This document shows, piece after piece, positions 18,322 to 26,982 of a stretch of 64,000 bases of DNA; within the stretch, counting starts at the first letter, position 1, and each line of letters opens with the position of its first letter. The notes beneath the pieces are model-generated. The model did not search any database. It saw nothing but the letters and a program-made list of their open reading frames with translations, and had not been told where the DNA came from. The position numbers were made by a program, and so were the translations under genes. The stretch is from Bacteroidota bacterium. Its GTDB lineage: Bacteria > Bacteroidota > Ignavibacteria > Ignavibacteriales > Melioribacteraceae. The stretch spans positions 62,001-126,000 of the forward strand of contig JAHISV010000002.1 of NCBI GenBank assembly GCA_018818065.1. Direction: 5' to 3'.

Positions 18322-18693
18322 TTATTTTTTTTCCAAGAGTGAATTTACCTTTTGGATTAATTCATCTGGCGAAATTGGTTTTTCAACAAATTCATTTACA
18401 GGAACCATCTCACCAGCACCGTATTCAAAACCTAAAGTTTTAGATACAGAAGTGTACATCAGAATAGGTGTTTCGATTTTTTCTTTTCTTATTTTTTGTG
18501 CCAGGAAAAAACCATCATCAGGTTCATCCATCATTACATCCAGAATTATCAGATCCGGATTTTTTTCGGTTACTACTTTAAATCCATCATCAGGATTGCT
18601 TGCAGTTATTACTTCATGTCCATTAGATTTAAGGACAAGACTGCTAGCTTCAATGATATCCGGATCATCATCGATTATTGCGATTAGTGCCAT
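18322..18693 (-). CDS. Stand-alone receiver-domain response regulator
   Basis: 123 residues, a single REC domain. The acidic pocket DDD (8-10), phospho-acceptor D52 (IILDVMM), switch Thr/Ser (MYTSVS) and Lys (FVEKPIS) are all present. A distinctive DEPDDGF insertion follows the phospho-site. There is no output domain, so it probably works by protein-protein contact or as a phosphorelay intermediate. It lies between the receiver-PAS-kinase and hydC1 in the hydrogenase operon, with 9- and 13-base gaps. Regulation of hydrogenase activity or expression is inferred from position. Confidence 0.9.
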   Translation of the reverse strand: MALIAIIDDDPDIIEASSLVLKSNGHEVITASNPDDGFKVVTEKNPDLIILDVMMDEPDDGFFLAQKIRKEKIETPILMYTSVSKTLGFEYGAGEMVPVNEFVEKPISPDELIQKVNSLLEKK

Positions 18694-18702
18694 ATCTCTC
18701 TC

Positions 18703-20184
18703 CTATTTAAGAGTTATTGGTAATTTGATCGTAAATATTGTGCCTTTTTTGTATTCACTTTCAACTTCTACTTTTCCATGGTACGATTCGACTATACGTT
18801 TTACAATAGTTAAGCCCAATCCCGTACCGCTTATTCCACGTGTAAACTCGTTTTTAGCTCTAAAAAACTCCTGGAATAGATTATTTACATCTTTTTCAGT
18901 CATCCCTATACCTGAATCAGAAATAGATGTGCACAAATAATTTCCAGTCATGGATGTCTTTATCTTAATATAACCGCCATCAGTATTATATTTAATAGCA
19001 TTGCTTAGTATATTTGTAAAGACCCTTGTTAATTCGTTAAGGTCGGCTTTAAATACTGGCAGATTATCCTCAAATTCACAATTAACAATTAATTTTTTCT
19101 TCTCAATCTCTAACTGTAAAAAAACAAGTGTAGAATTAATAGTCTCGGGTATATTAAGATTTACTAATTCTCTCTGTTTAGTTTTCATTTCTATTCTCGA
19201 AATATCTAGCAGATCGTTAACAAGATCCAGCAGTCCTTTTAAACGCACTGAAGATCTGGATAAAAAATCAATTTCCTGATCTCTTGAAGTACTGATGTTT
19301 TTATCGAGAATAATAGTGAGGAATCCCTGAACTGCAGCAACCGGTGTTTTTAACTCGTGAGCAACCATAGAAACAAATTGATTTTTGATCAATTCTATTT
19401 TTTTTGTTTCTGTAATATTCCTAATAATTACAACTACTCCCGAGAAACTTCCATCCGTTTGTGGAACCGGAGAACAATTAACTTCAATAAAAAGCTCATT
19501 GTCAGACTTAATTTCAATCTGAGTTGAGAAAGATTTATTTACAGTTTCGAAAGAGACGAAATATTTACTAATTATCTCACTTATTTTTGCAGGCAATACT
19601 TCAGATGCATCATCACCTATTGCCAGTTCATCCATATCAAGGTTTTTAAGAACGCTATTGTTAAAGTAAACTATTTGACCGCTATTGTTGATGATTAAAA
19701 CACCATCCTCAATAGATTTAATTATTATGTTAAGCTTACTTTTTTCTTGCGCTAATTCCAGAAGGTTTTCTTCTCTTTCTTTGAGAAGTCTTGCAGACTC
19801 AAGAATGACCTTTCTGTGCTTAACGCCCTGCTCAATCTGGTACAAAAACTCTTCCGGCGTGAATGGTTTTGGAATATAACTAAACGCACCCAGCCTAGTA
19901 GCCTCAATTGCAGTATCGTAACTTGCGAAAGCTGTAGCAATAAAGCAAACAGTATTTGGATGAATTTGTCGTATTTTATTTAAGACTTCAAGTCCATCAT
20001 AATCAGGCATTTTTAGGTCAATAACAGCTAAATCGAATTCTTCTTCTGTCCCTAGCCTGATTCCTTCTGTTCCATTTTCAGCAATTGAGACAAGATAGCC
20101 TTCTGATTGTAAAAGTCTCTGAGTTCCTAATCTTAAACCTTTTTCATCGTCAACTATTAATACTTTAGTTCTGATCTCAGCCAT
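18703..20184 (-). CDS. Receiver-PAS-histidine kinase hybrid
   Basis: 493 residues from ATG 20184; a GTG at 20193 is an alternative. Domains in order: REC (residues 6-120, phospho-acceptor D56 in VIDLKMPDYDG); a helical linker; PAS (about 155-265, with EDGVLIINNSGQIVYFN); HisKA with MVAHELKTPVAAVQ; and HATPase with NILSNAIKYN, DSGIGMTEKD and SGTGLGLTIV. The layout suggests a soluble kinase switched by phosphorylation of its own receiver, with PAS as a second input. In this operon the natural donor is the hydrogenase-domain kinase encoded two genes upstream, giving a possible multistep relay. That link is inference. Confidence 0.9.
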   Translation of the reverse strand: MAEIRTKVLIVDDEKGLRLGTQRLLQSEGYLVSIAENGTEGIRLGTEEEFDLAVIDLKMPDYDGLEVLNKIRQIHPNTVCFIATAFASYDTAIEATRLGAFSYIPKPFTPEEFLYQIEQGVKHRKVILESARLLKEREENLLELAQEKSKLNIIIKSIEDGVLIINNSGQIVYFNNSVLKNLDMDELAIGDDASEVLPAKISEIISKYFVSFETVNKSFSTQIEIKSDNELFIEVNCSPVPQTDGSFSGVVVIIRNITETKKIELIKNQFVSMVAHELKTPVAAVQGFLTIILDKNISTSRDQEIDFLSRSSVRLKGLLDLVNDLLDISRIEMKTKQRELVNLNIPETINSTLVFLQLEIEKKKLIVNCEFEDNLPVFKADLNELTRVFTNILSNAIKYNTDGGYIKIKTSMTGNYLCTSISDSGIGMTEKDVNNLFQEFFRAKNEFTRGISGTGLGLTIVKRIVESYHGKVEVESEYKKGTIFTIKLPITLK

Positions 20185-20201
20185 ATTATTCACAATTTTT
20201 A

Positions 20202-20603
20202 TTAATCATAGTTTTCCAGTTTTGCTATTACATCTTCAACAACTACAGGTTTATGTAGTATACCATCACATTTTATCCACTCTTTTTCTTCTTCGGTGGA
20301 AGCACTGAATTTAAATCCAGTATCGTAAGTGGCTGAAGTAAGCATAAACAAGGGCATCGTTTTGCCATGTTTAGTCTTCTTTATTTTATGGCATAAAATA
20401 AAACCGGAATCGTGTTGTTCCATAATTAGGTCCACAATAGCTGCATCTGGCAATTCTTTTTCAAATGTTTCGAAACCTTCTTTTCCGGATTCTGCGGTAA
20501 TTACTATAAAGCCTTTTGATTCGAGCATAATTTTATTCTGTTCCAATAAATCGATGTCGTCATCGACCAATAATATTTTATTATATTTTTCATGCGCTTG
20601 CAT
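20202..20603 (-). CDS. Stand-alone receiver-domain response regulator
   Basis: 133 residues from ATG 20603, which has AAGGAG seven bases upstream and overlaps the preceding gene's end by 14 bases; the frame extends further upstream but inside that gene. It is a single REC domain: acidic pocket DDD (14-16), phospho-acceptor D58 (AIVDLIM), then an EQHDSGF insertion like that of the other stand-alone receiver, TSAT and a HKP lysine. There is no output domain. The coupling to the hydrogenase-domain kinase makes it the most likely direct phosphotransfer partner of that kinase (inference from position). Confidence 0.9.
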   Translation of the reverse strand: MQAHEKYNKILLVDDDIDLLEQNKIMLESKGFIVITAESGKEGFETFEKELPDAAIVDLIMEQHDSGFILCHKIKKTKHGKTMPLFMLTSATYDTGFKFSASTEEEKEWIKCDGILHKPVVVEDVIAKLENYD

Positions 20604-22614
20604 TAGAATTCTCCTTAATACCAAATTGACCATTTTGTTTTGTAATTATTTTGGGGAGTTTTACAATAATCTCTGATCCCTCTCCTAGTTTGCTGGTAAT
20701 ATTAATTTCACCTCTGTGCATTTTTATTATACCATAAACAATTGCCAGTCCTAAGCCAGTACCTTTACCCATTTTTTTTGTAGTAAAAAATGGTGTGAAA
20801 AGTTGTTTTATATTTGCCTCTGGAATGCCGCAACCGTTATCCTTAATTTTTATTTCCACAAAATCATTGGTGGAATTTAAATCTATCTGTAGTAATTTAT
20901 GTTCTCTTTCTTCCATTGCTTCGCAGGCATTTGAAATAAGATTAATGAGTATTTGTCTTATCTGATCACCATCTCCATCAACACAGTGAGACTCCAATTC
21001 TTTAATCATTTTGATAATTTTTACATCCTCAAAATCAGAGCGCATCTGCATATTTCTTGTGACTTCATCAAGCATCTCTGCAATATCTACTCTACTGATT
21101 TTCAACTTACCCTGGCGCGCAAAATCCAATAAGTTTGATACAATCCCCTTACACCTTTTTGCTTCATCAATAATCATCGAAAGGTCTTCAACATTTTGGC
21201 TTACGCTGGATGCTTTTACAATTTCTTTCTTAAGCATTGATGAATAAAGCAGGATTGTGCCCAAAGGATTATTCATTTCGTGAGCAACTCCGGCTGCTAA
21301 TTGTCCGATTGATGCTAATTTTTCTGCGTTATGCAACTGATCTTGCGTTGATTTCAAATCTTCATACGCCTTTTCTAATTTTTCAATTACATGAGGCAGA
21401 CACATATCTTCTTCTGCCAGATCTTTTGAAATAGCAATCGCATATTCCCTGCAAGTATGATAGCCGCATGCGCCACAATTAAGTTCGTCCTTCTTATTAA
21501 ACTTGTTTGTTTTTGCAAGGATATCTTTTATTACCTCTTCGGTTGGTTCTGTTTTTCTTTGACTTTTTGGTTTGAATGTTCTTGTTAAGTCCAGATCCCG
21601 ACTATTATACAATTCACTTTTCCAAACATTCTTATCGACACAATGAATGTTCTTATCTATGTATTCAATTACTTTTTCTCGTTTGGAATAATAATTTAAA
21701 TCGCTCTCTATTCCAGGTCCATTTATACATCCTTCGCAGAATAATATATCAATAAATTTGGAATTGATTTTATTAGCCGCCAAATCAGCAATAATCTCTT
21801 CTACTTTTTCCTTACCATCAACGACGATTACATCTTTTGCCAATATATCATTAGACATCCCTGCAGTCTTTATGAGTCCGCCGGTAAGGGGAAATGACTT
21901 ACCAAAATAAGAATATGGAGGGTCAAAGTTGGATTCAACAAATCCATCCAACGATATATTATTTGCACCGAAAAATTCTTTTAACTCCGTAAATGTCATT
22001 ACTGCATCAATTACCCCAGCAACTTCTTCATCCTGATATTCGCTTTTTTTCGCAATACATGGTCCAATAAAAACCACTTTCGTATCTGCCTCATGGTTCT
22101 TTTTTATATACTTGCCAACCGCAATCATTGGAGAAACTATTTGTGCTAAATTCGGTACCAGATTAGTAAAGAATTTTTCAAGATAGTTATAGATTGCGGG
22201 GCATGGCGAAGCAATAAGTGTTTTATTCTTCCCATTTTCAAAAGAATCGAGATATAATTGACTTACAAGATCTGCTCCGAATGCAGTTTCAATTACCATT
22301 TTAAAACCCATTTCGCGAAGTGCTGTCGGTAACTTCATGTAATTATCAGGAAATGATGCCGCAAATGCTGGAGCAATAATAGCAATCACGTCATTATAAG
22401 GCATCAATTCATTGACTATTCTATCAACATCGCTGTCAACTTTTTTTGCATTCTGGGAGCAAACTTTTACACAATGCCCACAGCTAATACATCTTTCGGT
22501 TATAACAACGGCCTGTCCATTTTCTACGCGAATAGCTTTAGCCGGACACTCTCTGACACACGAGTAGCATCTTTTGCATTTTTGTCCAATTGTACTAACT
22601 ATTCCGTAGCCCAT
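20590..22614 (-). CDS. Hydrogenase-domain sensor histidine kinase (HydS-like, putative H2 or redox sensor)
   Basis: 674 residues from ATG 22614. Domains: two [4Fe-4S] ferredoxin motifs (C13-C23, C42-C52); an [FeFe]-hydrogenase H-cluster-type domain (about 70-300); a CGACGYxxC [4Fe-4S] motif (C380, C383, C388, C405); a coiled coil; HisKA with VAHEMNNPLG (H445); and HATPase with NLISNACEAM and KGTGLGLAIV. H-cluster motifs are degenerate: SPCPAI (136-141) has Pro at the proton-relay Cys position, GPCIAKKSE replaces MPCxxKxxE, and FCEGC has C-x2-C instead of C-x3-C. Four candidate ligands remain (C138, C186, C293, C296). This resembles sensory rather than catalytic [FeFe] proteins. It lies between hydA2 and three regulator genes. 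Confidence 0.9.
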   Translation of the reverse strand: MGYGIVSTIGQKCKRCYSCVRECPAKAIRVENGQAVVITERCISCGHCVKVCSQNAKKVDSDVDRIVNELMPYNDVIAIIAPAFAASFPDNYMKLPTALREMGFKMVIETAFGADLVSQLYLDSFENGKNKTLIASPCPAIYNYLEKFFTNLVPNLAQIVSPMIAVGKYIKKNHEADTKVVFIGPCIAKKSEYQDEEVAGVIDAVMTFTELKEFFGANNISLDGFVESNFDPPYSYFGKSFPLTGGLIKTAGMSNDILAKDVIVVDGKEKVEEIIADLAANKINSKFIDILFCEGCINGPGIESDLNYYSKREKVIEYIDKNIHCVDKNVWKSELYNSRDLDLTRTFKPKSQRKTEPTEEVIKDILAKTNKFNKKDELNCGACGYHTCREYAIAISKDLAEEDMCLPHVIEKLEKAYEDLKSTQDQLHNAEKLASIGQLAAGVAHEMNNPLGTILLYSSMLKKEIVKASSVSQNVEDLSMIIDEAKRCKGIVSNLLDFARQGKLKISRVDIAEMLDEVTRNMQMRSDFEDVKIIKMIKELESHCVDGDGDQIRQILINLISNACEAMEEREHKLLQIDLNSTNDFVEIKIKDNGCGIPEANIKQLFTPFFTTKKMGKGTGLGLAIVYGIIKMHRGEINITSKLGEGSEIIVKLPKIITKQNGQFGIKENSNASA

Positions 22615-22628
22615 TATCAATAACCTGT

Positions 22629-24359
22629 TTATTTATTACTTAGTATTTCTTTTCTGTTAACATAAGAAGTATGTAATATTTCATGAGCCATATGACTATT
22701 TGGCTCGCCAAGAAACTCTTTGTATAGTTTTTGTACAGACTCATTCTCATGCGATTTTCTGTTTTTCATTTTTGTATCGATATCGTATAGTGCCTGTATG
22801 CGTTTCTTTACTTTTTCCGGTTTATGATGGATTGGTTGACCACCACCGTTAATACAACCACTTGGGCAAGCCATAACTTCAATGAAATGATACTTTGATT
22901 TTCCTTCTGCAATTTCATCAAGTATAGGGTCAACATTTCCAATTCCATTTACTACGGCAACATTTATATCCATGCCATTTATTTTTATTGTAGTTTCTTT
23001 TACACCCTGGTCACCACGTATATCAGCCAGTTCAAGATTCTCAAGTTCATTTCCTGTCATTTTGAAATAGGCAGTTCTTAAAGCTGCTTCCATAACACCG
23101 CCCGAAGTACCAAATATTATTGCTGCTCCGGTTGATTCTCCTAATGGATTATCGAATTGATCTTCAGGTAAATCATCAAAATCAATTCCTGCAGCTCTAA
23201 AGAATCTGACAAGTTCACGAGTGGTTAATACCGCATCCACATCCTGCTTGTGTTCTTCGGATAATTCTGGTCTGTCTGATTCATATTTTTTAACGGTGCA
23301 TGGCATAATTGATACTACATATATGTCTTTAGGATCGAGACCCATTTTCTTTGCGTAATAAGTTTTAAGGATCGCACCTTCCATTTCGTGCGGCGATTTA
23401 CAACTTGAAACATGAGCAAGTAATTCAGGCCTGTTTTGTTCAATATACTTAACCCAACCCGGGCAGCAGCTTGTGAACATTGGGAGTGTCCCGCCATTAC
23501 CGATACGTCCAATAAGTTCAGTTCCCTCTTCCATTATTGTAAGATCAGCAGCAAAGTTAGTATCGAAGACTCTCTTAAATCCTAGTCTTCTTAATCCTGT
23601 TACAAGTTTACCAGTTGCATCAGTACCTAAGGGCATTCCATATTCTTCGCCAATTGAGGCTCTTACAGCCGGTGCAATTTGCACAACAACATACTTGTCT
23701 TTGCTGTTTAAGGCATTTTGAACATCCTTCAGATGTCCCTTCTCACGTAGTGCCGCAGTTGGACAAACAAGAATGCACTGTCCGCATAAAATACAATCAC
23801 TTACGTTCAATCCCTTGTTAAAGGGAGTTGTTACGTTACTTGAGAATCCACGGTTAGTGAAATCTATTGCGCCAACTTTTTGTATTTCGTTGCATACTCT
23901 GGTACATCTTCCGCACAAAATACATTTAGCCGGATCACGTTCCATCGAAGCGCTCGAAATATCAATCGCATGAACTTTCTTTTCACCAACGTATTTATGC
24001 TCACGCAAGCCATATTGTTCCGATAAATCCTGTAGTTCACAGTTCTTGTTTCTTACACAGATCAAACAATCCTGCGGATGATTTTCAACTAATAGCTCAA
24101 CAATTGTTTTTCTCGATCTTCTAACTCGTGGAGAGTTAGTCTCAACTACCATTCCATTGTAAACCGGATAGGCGCAGCTTGGTGTTAGTCCATTCATTCC
24201 ATCAACTTCAACAACACATATTCTACAGGCACCGGTTGGTGTTAAATCTTTCATGTGGCAAAGGGTAGGAATATGAATGCCTACAGATTTTGCGGCTTCC
24301 AAAATAGTCATGCCCTCTTCCGCCTGAACTTTTATATTATTTATGGTCAATTCAACCAT
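22629..24359 (-). CDS. hydA: [FeFe]-hydrogenase catalytic subunit HydA, proximal copy (hydA2)
   Basis: 576 residues. Domains: [2Fe-2S] (C34, C45, C48, C62), His-Cys [4Fe-4S] (H94, C98, C101, C107), two ferredoxin motifs (from C146 and from C189), the H-cluster domain with TSCCPGW (296-302), MPCTVKKYE and EVMACPSGC-x2-GGGQP, and a small-subunit-like tail. All H-cluster ligands and the proton-relay Cys are present, so it should be an active enzyme. GGAG six bases before ATG 24359 supports the start. With the full-length HydB and HydC upstream, the subunit set equals the trimeric bifurcating HydABC that couples NADH and ferredoxin to H2. Bifurcation itself is not provable from sequence. Confidence 0.94.
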   Translation of the reverse strand: MVELTINNIKVQAEEGMTILEAAKSVGIHIPTLCHMKDLTPTGACRICVVEVDGMNGLTPSCAYPVYNGMVVETNSPRVRRSRKTIVELLVENHPQDCLICVRNKNCELQDLSEQYGLREHKYVGEKKVHAIDISSASMERDPAKCILCGRCTRVCNEIQKVGAIDFTNRGFSSNVTTPFNKGLNVSDCILCGQCILVCPTAALREKGHLKDVQNALNSKDKYVVVQIAPAVRASIGEEYGMPLGTDATGKLVTGLRRLGFKRVFDTNFAADLTIMEEGTELIGRIGNGGTLPMFTSCCPGWVKYIEQNRPELLAHVSSCKSPHEMEGAILKTYYAKKMGLDPKDIYVVSIMPCTVKKYESDRPELSEEHKQDVDAVLTTRELVRFFRAAGIDFDDLPEDQFDNPLGESTGAAIIFGTSGGVMEAALRTAYFKMTGNELENLELADIRGDQGVKETTIKINGMDINVAVVNGIGNVDPILDEIAEGKSKYHFIEVMACPSGCINGGGQPIHHKPEKVKKRIQALYDIDTKMKNRKSHENESVQKLYKEFLGEPNSHMAHEILHTSYVNRKEILSNK

Positions 24360-24393
24360 TTCATCTCCGAAAATATTCTTTACTGATATCGAT

Positions 24394-26373
24394 TTAATTA
24401 ACTATAATTGCATCTGTTCTGCATGTTTCCACACACATACCGCATTTTATACAAGTGGCTTGAACTACAGAATGAGGTTGTTTCTTCTCACCTATAATTG
24501 CTTCAGCTGCACATTTTTTAACACACAATCCGCAACCTGAACATATATCAGGATCTATTGAATATGTAAGAAGTTCCTTACACACTTTCGCGGAGCAAGT
24601 CCTTTCAAACAAATGCTCTTCGTACTCATCTTTAAAATATCTTAGTCCGGATAATACAGGATTTGGAGCGCTTTGCCCTAATCCACAAAGAGAAGTATCC
24701 TGAATTACAGCAGCTAGCTTTTGAAGATGCATTACACCTTTAAATCTTTGCAGTTGATCATCACCATTCCCGTTGTAGTTGGTAGGAATACGTTCTATAA
24801 TTTCCAGCATTCTTTTAGTGCCTTCACGACATGGGACGCATTTACCGCATGACTCATTTGTAATGAACTGTAAAAAATATCTTGCAACATCTACCATACA
24901 TGTATCTTCGTCCATTACCACAAATCCACCTGAACCCATCATGGCGCCAACTTTTTTGAGAGATTCATACTCAACTGTTGTATCCATAACTTCTTTTGGC
25001 AGGCATCCACCTGAAGGTCCACCAATTTGAACTGCTTTGAATTCTTTTCCGTCAGGAATTCCACCACCAATATCAAAAACGATATCTTTTAGAGGCATAC
25101 CCATTGGAATTTCAACTAAACCACTATTTGCAATTTTTCCACTGAGTGCAAAAACTTTGGTTCCTTTGCTGGTTTCTGTTCCTCTTGAAGCAAACCATGC
25201 ACCACCTCTGGCAATAATGCTTGGGATGTTTGATAATGTTTCAACATTATTGATAACAGTTGGTTTACCGAACAGACCTGAGACAGCCGGGTAAGGAGGA
25301 CGTGGTTTTGGCATCCCTCTTTTACCTTCTATAGAAGCTATTAGAGCTGTTTCCTCGCCGCATACGAAAGCACCGGCACCTTTCTTTATTTTCAAGTCTA
25401 AATTGAAGCCGCTATTCAGTATATTCTTACCAAGTAAACCGTACTCCCGACAAAGTTTTAGTGTATTCTCTAATCTTTCAATTGCTAGGGGATATTCAGC
25501 TCGACAATATATATAGCCGAAAGAAGCACCAATAGCATAAGCACCTATTATCATTCCCTCAACAAGTTTAAACGGATCAGATTCCAGAACTGAACGATCC
25601 ATAAATGCGCCAGGATCACCCTCGTCCGCATTACAAATAATATATTTTTTCTCTGAGTCCTGAGCTTGAGCAAATTCCCATTTTTTGTACGTTGGAAATC
25701 CACCACCGCCTCTACCTCTTAAACCACTTTCTTTAACTTCATTTATTACTTTTTTCTCTTTCAAAATTCGTAATGCTTTATCCAAACCTTTGAATCCGCC
25801 GGCGGCTATGTATTCATCTATTGAGGTTGGATTAATTATACCGCAATTTTCCAGAACAATCTTTTCCTGACGTCTAAAGAAGGGAAGATCATTAATATTA
25901 TTAATTCCTTCACTTCCCTCTCCGTGAGTTCCCAATAGTCTTTTGGAATAAACATTTTTTTCCTTTATTGCTGTCTTAATTAAATCAGGCACATCTTTTG
26001 GTGTGACTTCGCAATAAGAAACTCGTTCGCCGCCCGGAATCTTTATATCAACAATAACTTCTTTCGCACAATATCCAATACACCCGGTTGGAACGACAAG
26101 TGCGTCGATATTATTCTTTTCTAATTCTGATTGAATTGCTTCTTTAACTTTATCTGCGCCGGATGCTAATCCACATGTGCCCATGCCAATAAAAATTACG
26201 GGTCTGTCCAGCACTTCATATTTTAATCTTTTGTTAAATTCTTCATGTTCTTTGGTACACTTATCATCGTGATGACAAAGAGGACCACCAGTGCAACATG
26301 CAATAAATTGATCACATGGAGTCTCCGCAGTATGCCAGCACTCTGAGCAACAAAAATCTAAAAAGGTTTTCAT
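24394..26373 (-). CDS. hydB: Full-length HydB flavin subunit with Cys-rich N-terminal extension (hydB2)
   Basis: 659 residues. Residues 1-40 form an extension with eight Cys (8, 9, 12, 20, 26, 27, 33, 39) and nearby His. A thioredoxin-like domain (C67, C98, C102) follows, then the NuoF core with SGLRGRGGGGFPTYKKW and GAGAFVCGEETALIASIEG, a SLBB-like part, a [4Fe-4S] site (ESCGKCVPC...SLCGLGQSAPN) and a C-terminal twin [4Fe-4S] domain (DICSGCGLCVKKC, TCIKCGMCVETC). This full domain set is that of bifurcating HydB; the C-terminal clusters are thought to be the ferredoxin branch. The start overlaps the hydC2 stop by one base (TAATG). Confidence 0.93.
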   Translation of the reverse strand: MKTFLDFCCSECWHTAETPCDQFIACCTGGPLCHHDDKCTKEHEEFNKRLKYEVLDRPVIFIGMGTCGLASGADKVKEAIQSELEKNNIDALVVPTGCIGYCAKEVIVDIKIPGGERVSYCEVTPKDVPDLIKTAIKEKNVYSKRLLGTHGEGSEGINNINDLPFFRRQEKIVLENCGIINPTSIDEYIAAGGFKGLDKALRILKEKKVINEVKESGLRGRGGGGFPTYKKWEFAQAQDSEKKYIICNADEGDPGAFMDRSVLESDPFKLVEGMIIGAYAIGASFGYIYCRAEYPLAIERLENTLKLCREYGLLGKNILNSGFNLDLKIKKGAGAFVCGEETALIASIEGKRGMPKPRPPYPAVSGLFGKPTVINNVETLSNIPSIIARGGAWFASRGTETSKGTKVFALSGKIANSGLVEIPMGMPLKDIVFDIGGGIPDGKEFKAVQIGGPSGGCLPKEVMDTTVEYESLKKVGAMMGSGGFVVMDEDTCMVDVARYFLQFITNESCGKCVPCREGTKRMLEIIERIPTNYNGNGDDQLQRFKGVMHLQKLAAVIQDTSLCGLGQSAPNPVLSGLRYFKDEYEEHLFERTCSAKVCKELLTYSIDPDICSGCGLCVKKCAAEAIIGEKKQPHSVVQATCIKCGMCVETCRTDAIIVN

Positions 26374-26861
26374 TAAACACTCACTTCTTTTTCAGTTATC
26401 GACTTTGTTTTTTCTTCGTTTCGATATTTCTTTAATATTTTAGTAATTTCCTTCACTTCCACTCTACCGTAATAATCTGAATTGATACTTATCACCGGCG
26501 CAATACTGCAGGCACCAATACAAGCCACAGTTTCCAGAGTAAATAATTTGTCTCTTGTTGTGTTACCGGCCGTTACACCTAATTCAAACTCTAAGGCACT
26601 CAATACGTTAGCACTGTTTTTAACATGGCAGGCAGTGCCTCTACATACACGGACTACATTTTTGCCTAATGGTTTTAGTCTAAATTGATTATAAAAGGTA
26701 GCAACACCATAAATGCTTGCTAATGGTACATCAATAAAATCAGATACGTCACTAAGGGCCTCTTCTGGTAAATAACCATAGATTTCCTGGGTCTCCTGAA
26801 GTATAACAATAAGATTACTTCTGTCTTTTGGAGTATAATTTTTAAAGATTTCTTTATGCAT
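26373..26861 (-). CDS. hydC: NuoE-like [2Fe-2S] subunit HydC, proximal copy (hydC2), first gene of operon
   Basis: 162 residues from ATG 26861. The frame is open to an upstream ATG at 26897, but AGGA (26871-26868) lies six bases before 26861, and the predicted sigma-54 promoter overlaps 26897, so the downstream start is preferred. The thioredoxin-like [2Fe-2S] domain has C73-x4-C78 (VCRGTAC) and C114-x3-C118 (CIGAC). The role is electron transfer to the HydB FMN site. It begins a tightly packed transcript of ten genes ending at the 14668 terminator. A basic tail (KKYRNEEKTKSITEKE) extends past the normal domain end. Confidence 0.92.
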   Translation of the reverse strand: MHKEIFKNYTPKDRSNLIVILQETQEIYGYLPEEALSDVSDFIDVPLASIYGVATFYNQFRLKPLGKNVVRVCRGTACHVKNSANVLSALEFELGVTAGNTTRDKLFTLETVACIGACSIAPVISINSDYYGRVEVKEITKILKKYRNEEKTKSITEKEVSV

Positions 26862-26896
26862 ATTCAATCCTAATTTTTCATTGACAGACAAATACA

Positions 26897-26912
26897 TCCA
26901 ATTTACGTGCCA
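26897..26912 (-). promoter_or_regulatory. Near-consensus sigma-54 (-24/-12) promoter of the hydrogenase operon
   Basis: On the minus strand the bases are TGGCACG-TAAA-TTGGA, against the consensus TGGCACG-N4-TTGCW. GG and the second G element have the exact 10-base spacing; only the C of the -12 GC is replaced by G. The expected start of transcription is near 26887, leaving about 25 bases of leader before the AGGA-supported ATG at 26861. Sigma-54 promoters need an AAA+ activator, and none is encoded in this operon. Confidence 0.55.
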
Positions 26913-26982
26913 TGCGAATTAGTGACATTAAGAGTTGTTTTCGAACAGTTGGACTTTTTTTTCTTATAATGGGAAAAGGATT

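Noticed and set aside
18173-18940. Long plus-strand open frame (about 255 codons) opposite the receiver and receiver-PAS-kinase genes
   Set aside because: It is antisense to well-supported regulator genes, has no family resemblance and a serine/phenylalanine-rich composition typical of a shadow frame.
16621-26861. Part of respiratory complex I (NuoE/NuoF/NuoG)
   Set aside because: The third subunits carry H-cluster motifs and no membrane Nuo subunits are present, so these are hydrogenase subunits.
26949-26970. Plus-strand sigma-70-like promoter (TTGGAC and TATAAT)
   Set aside because: The spacing is only about 10 bases and no plus-strand gene follows.
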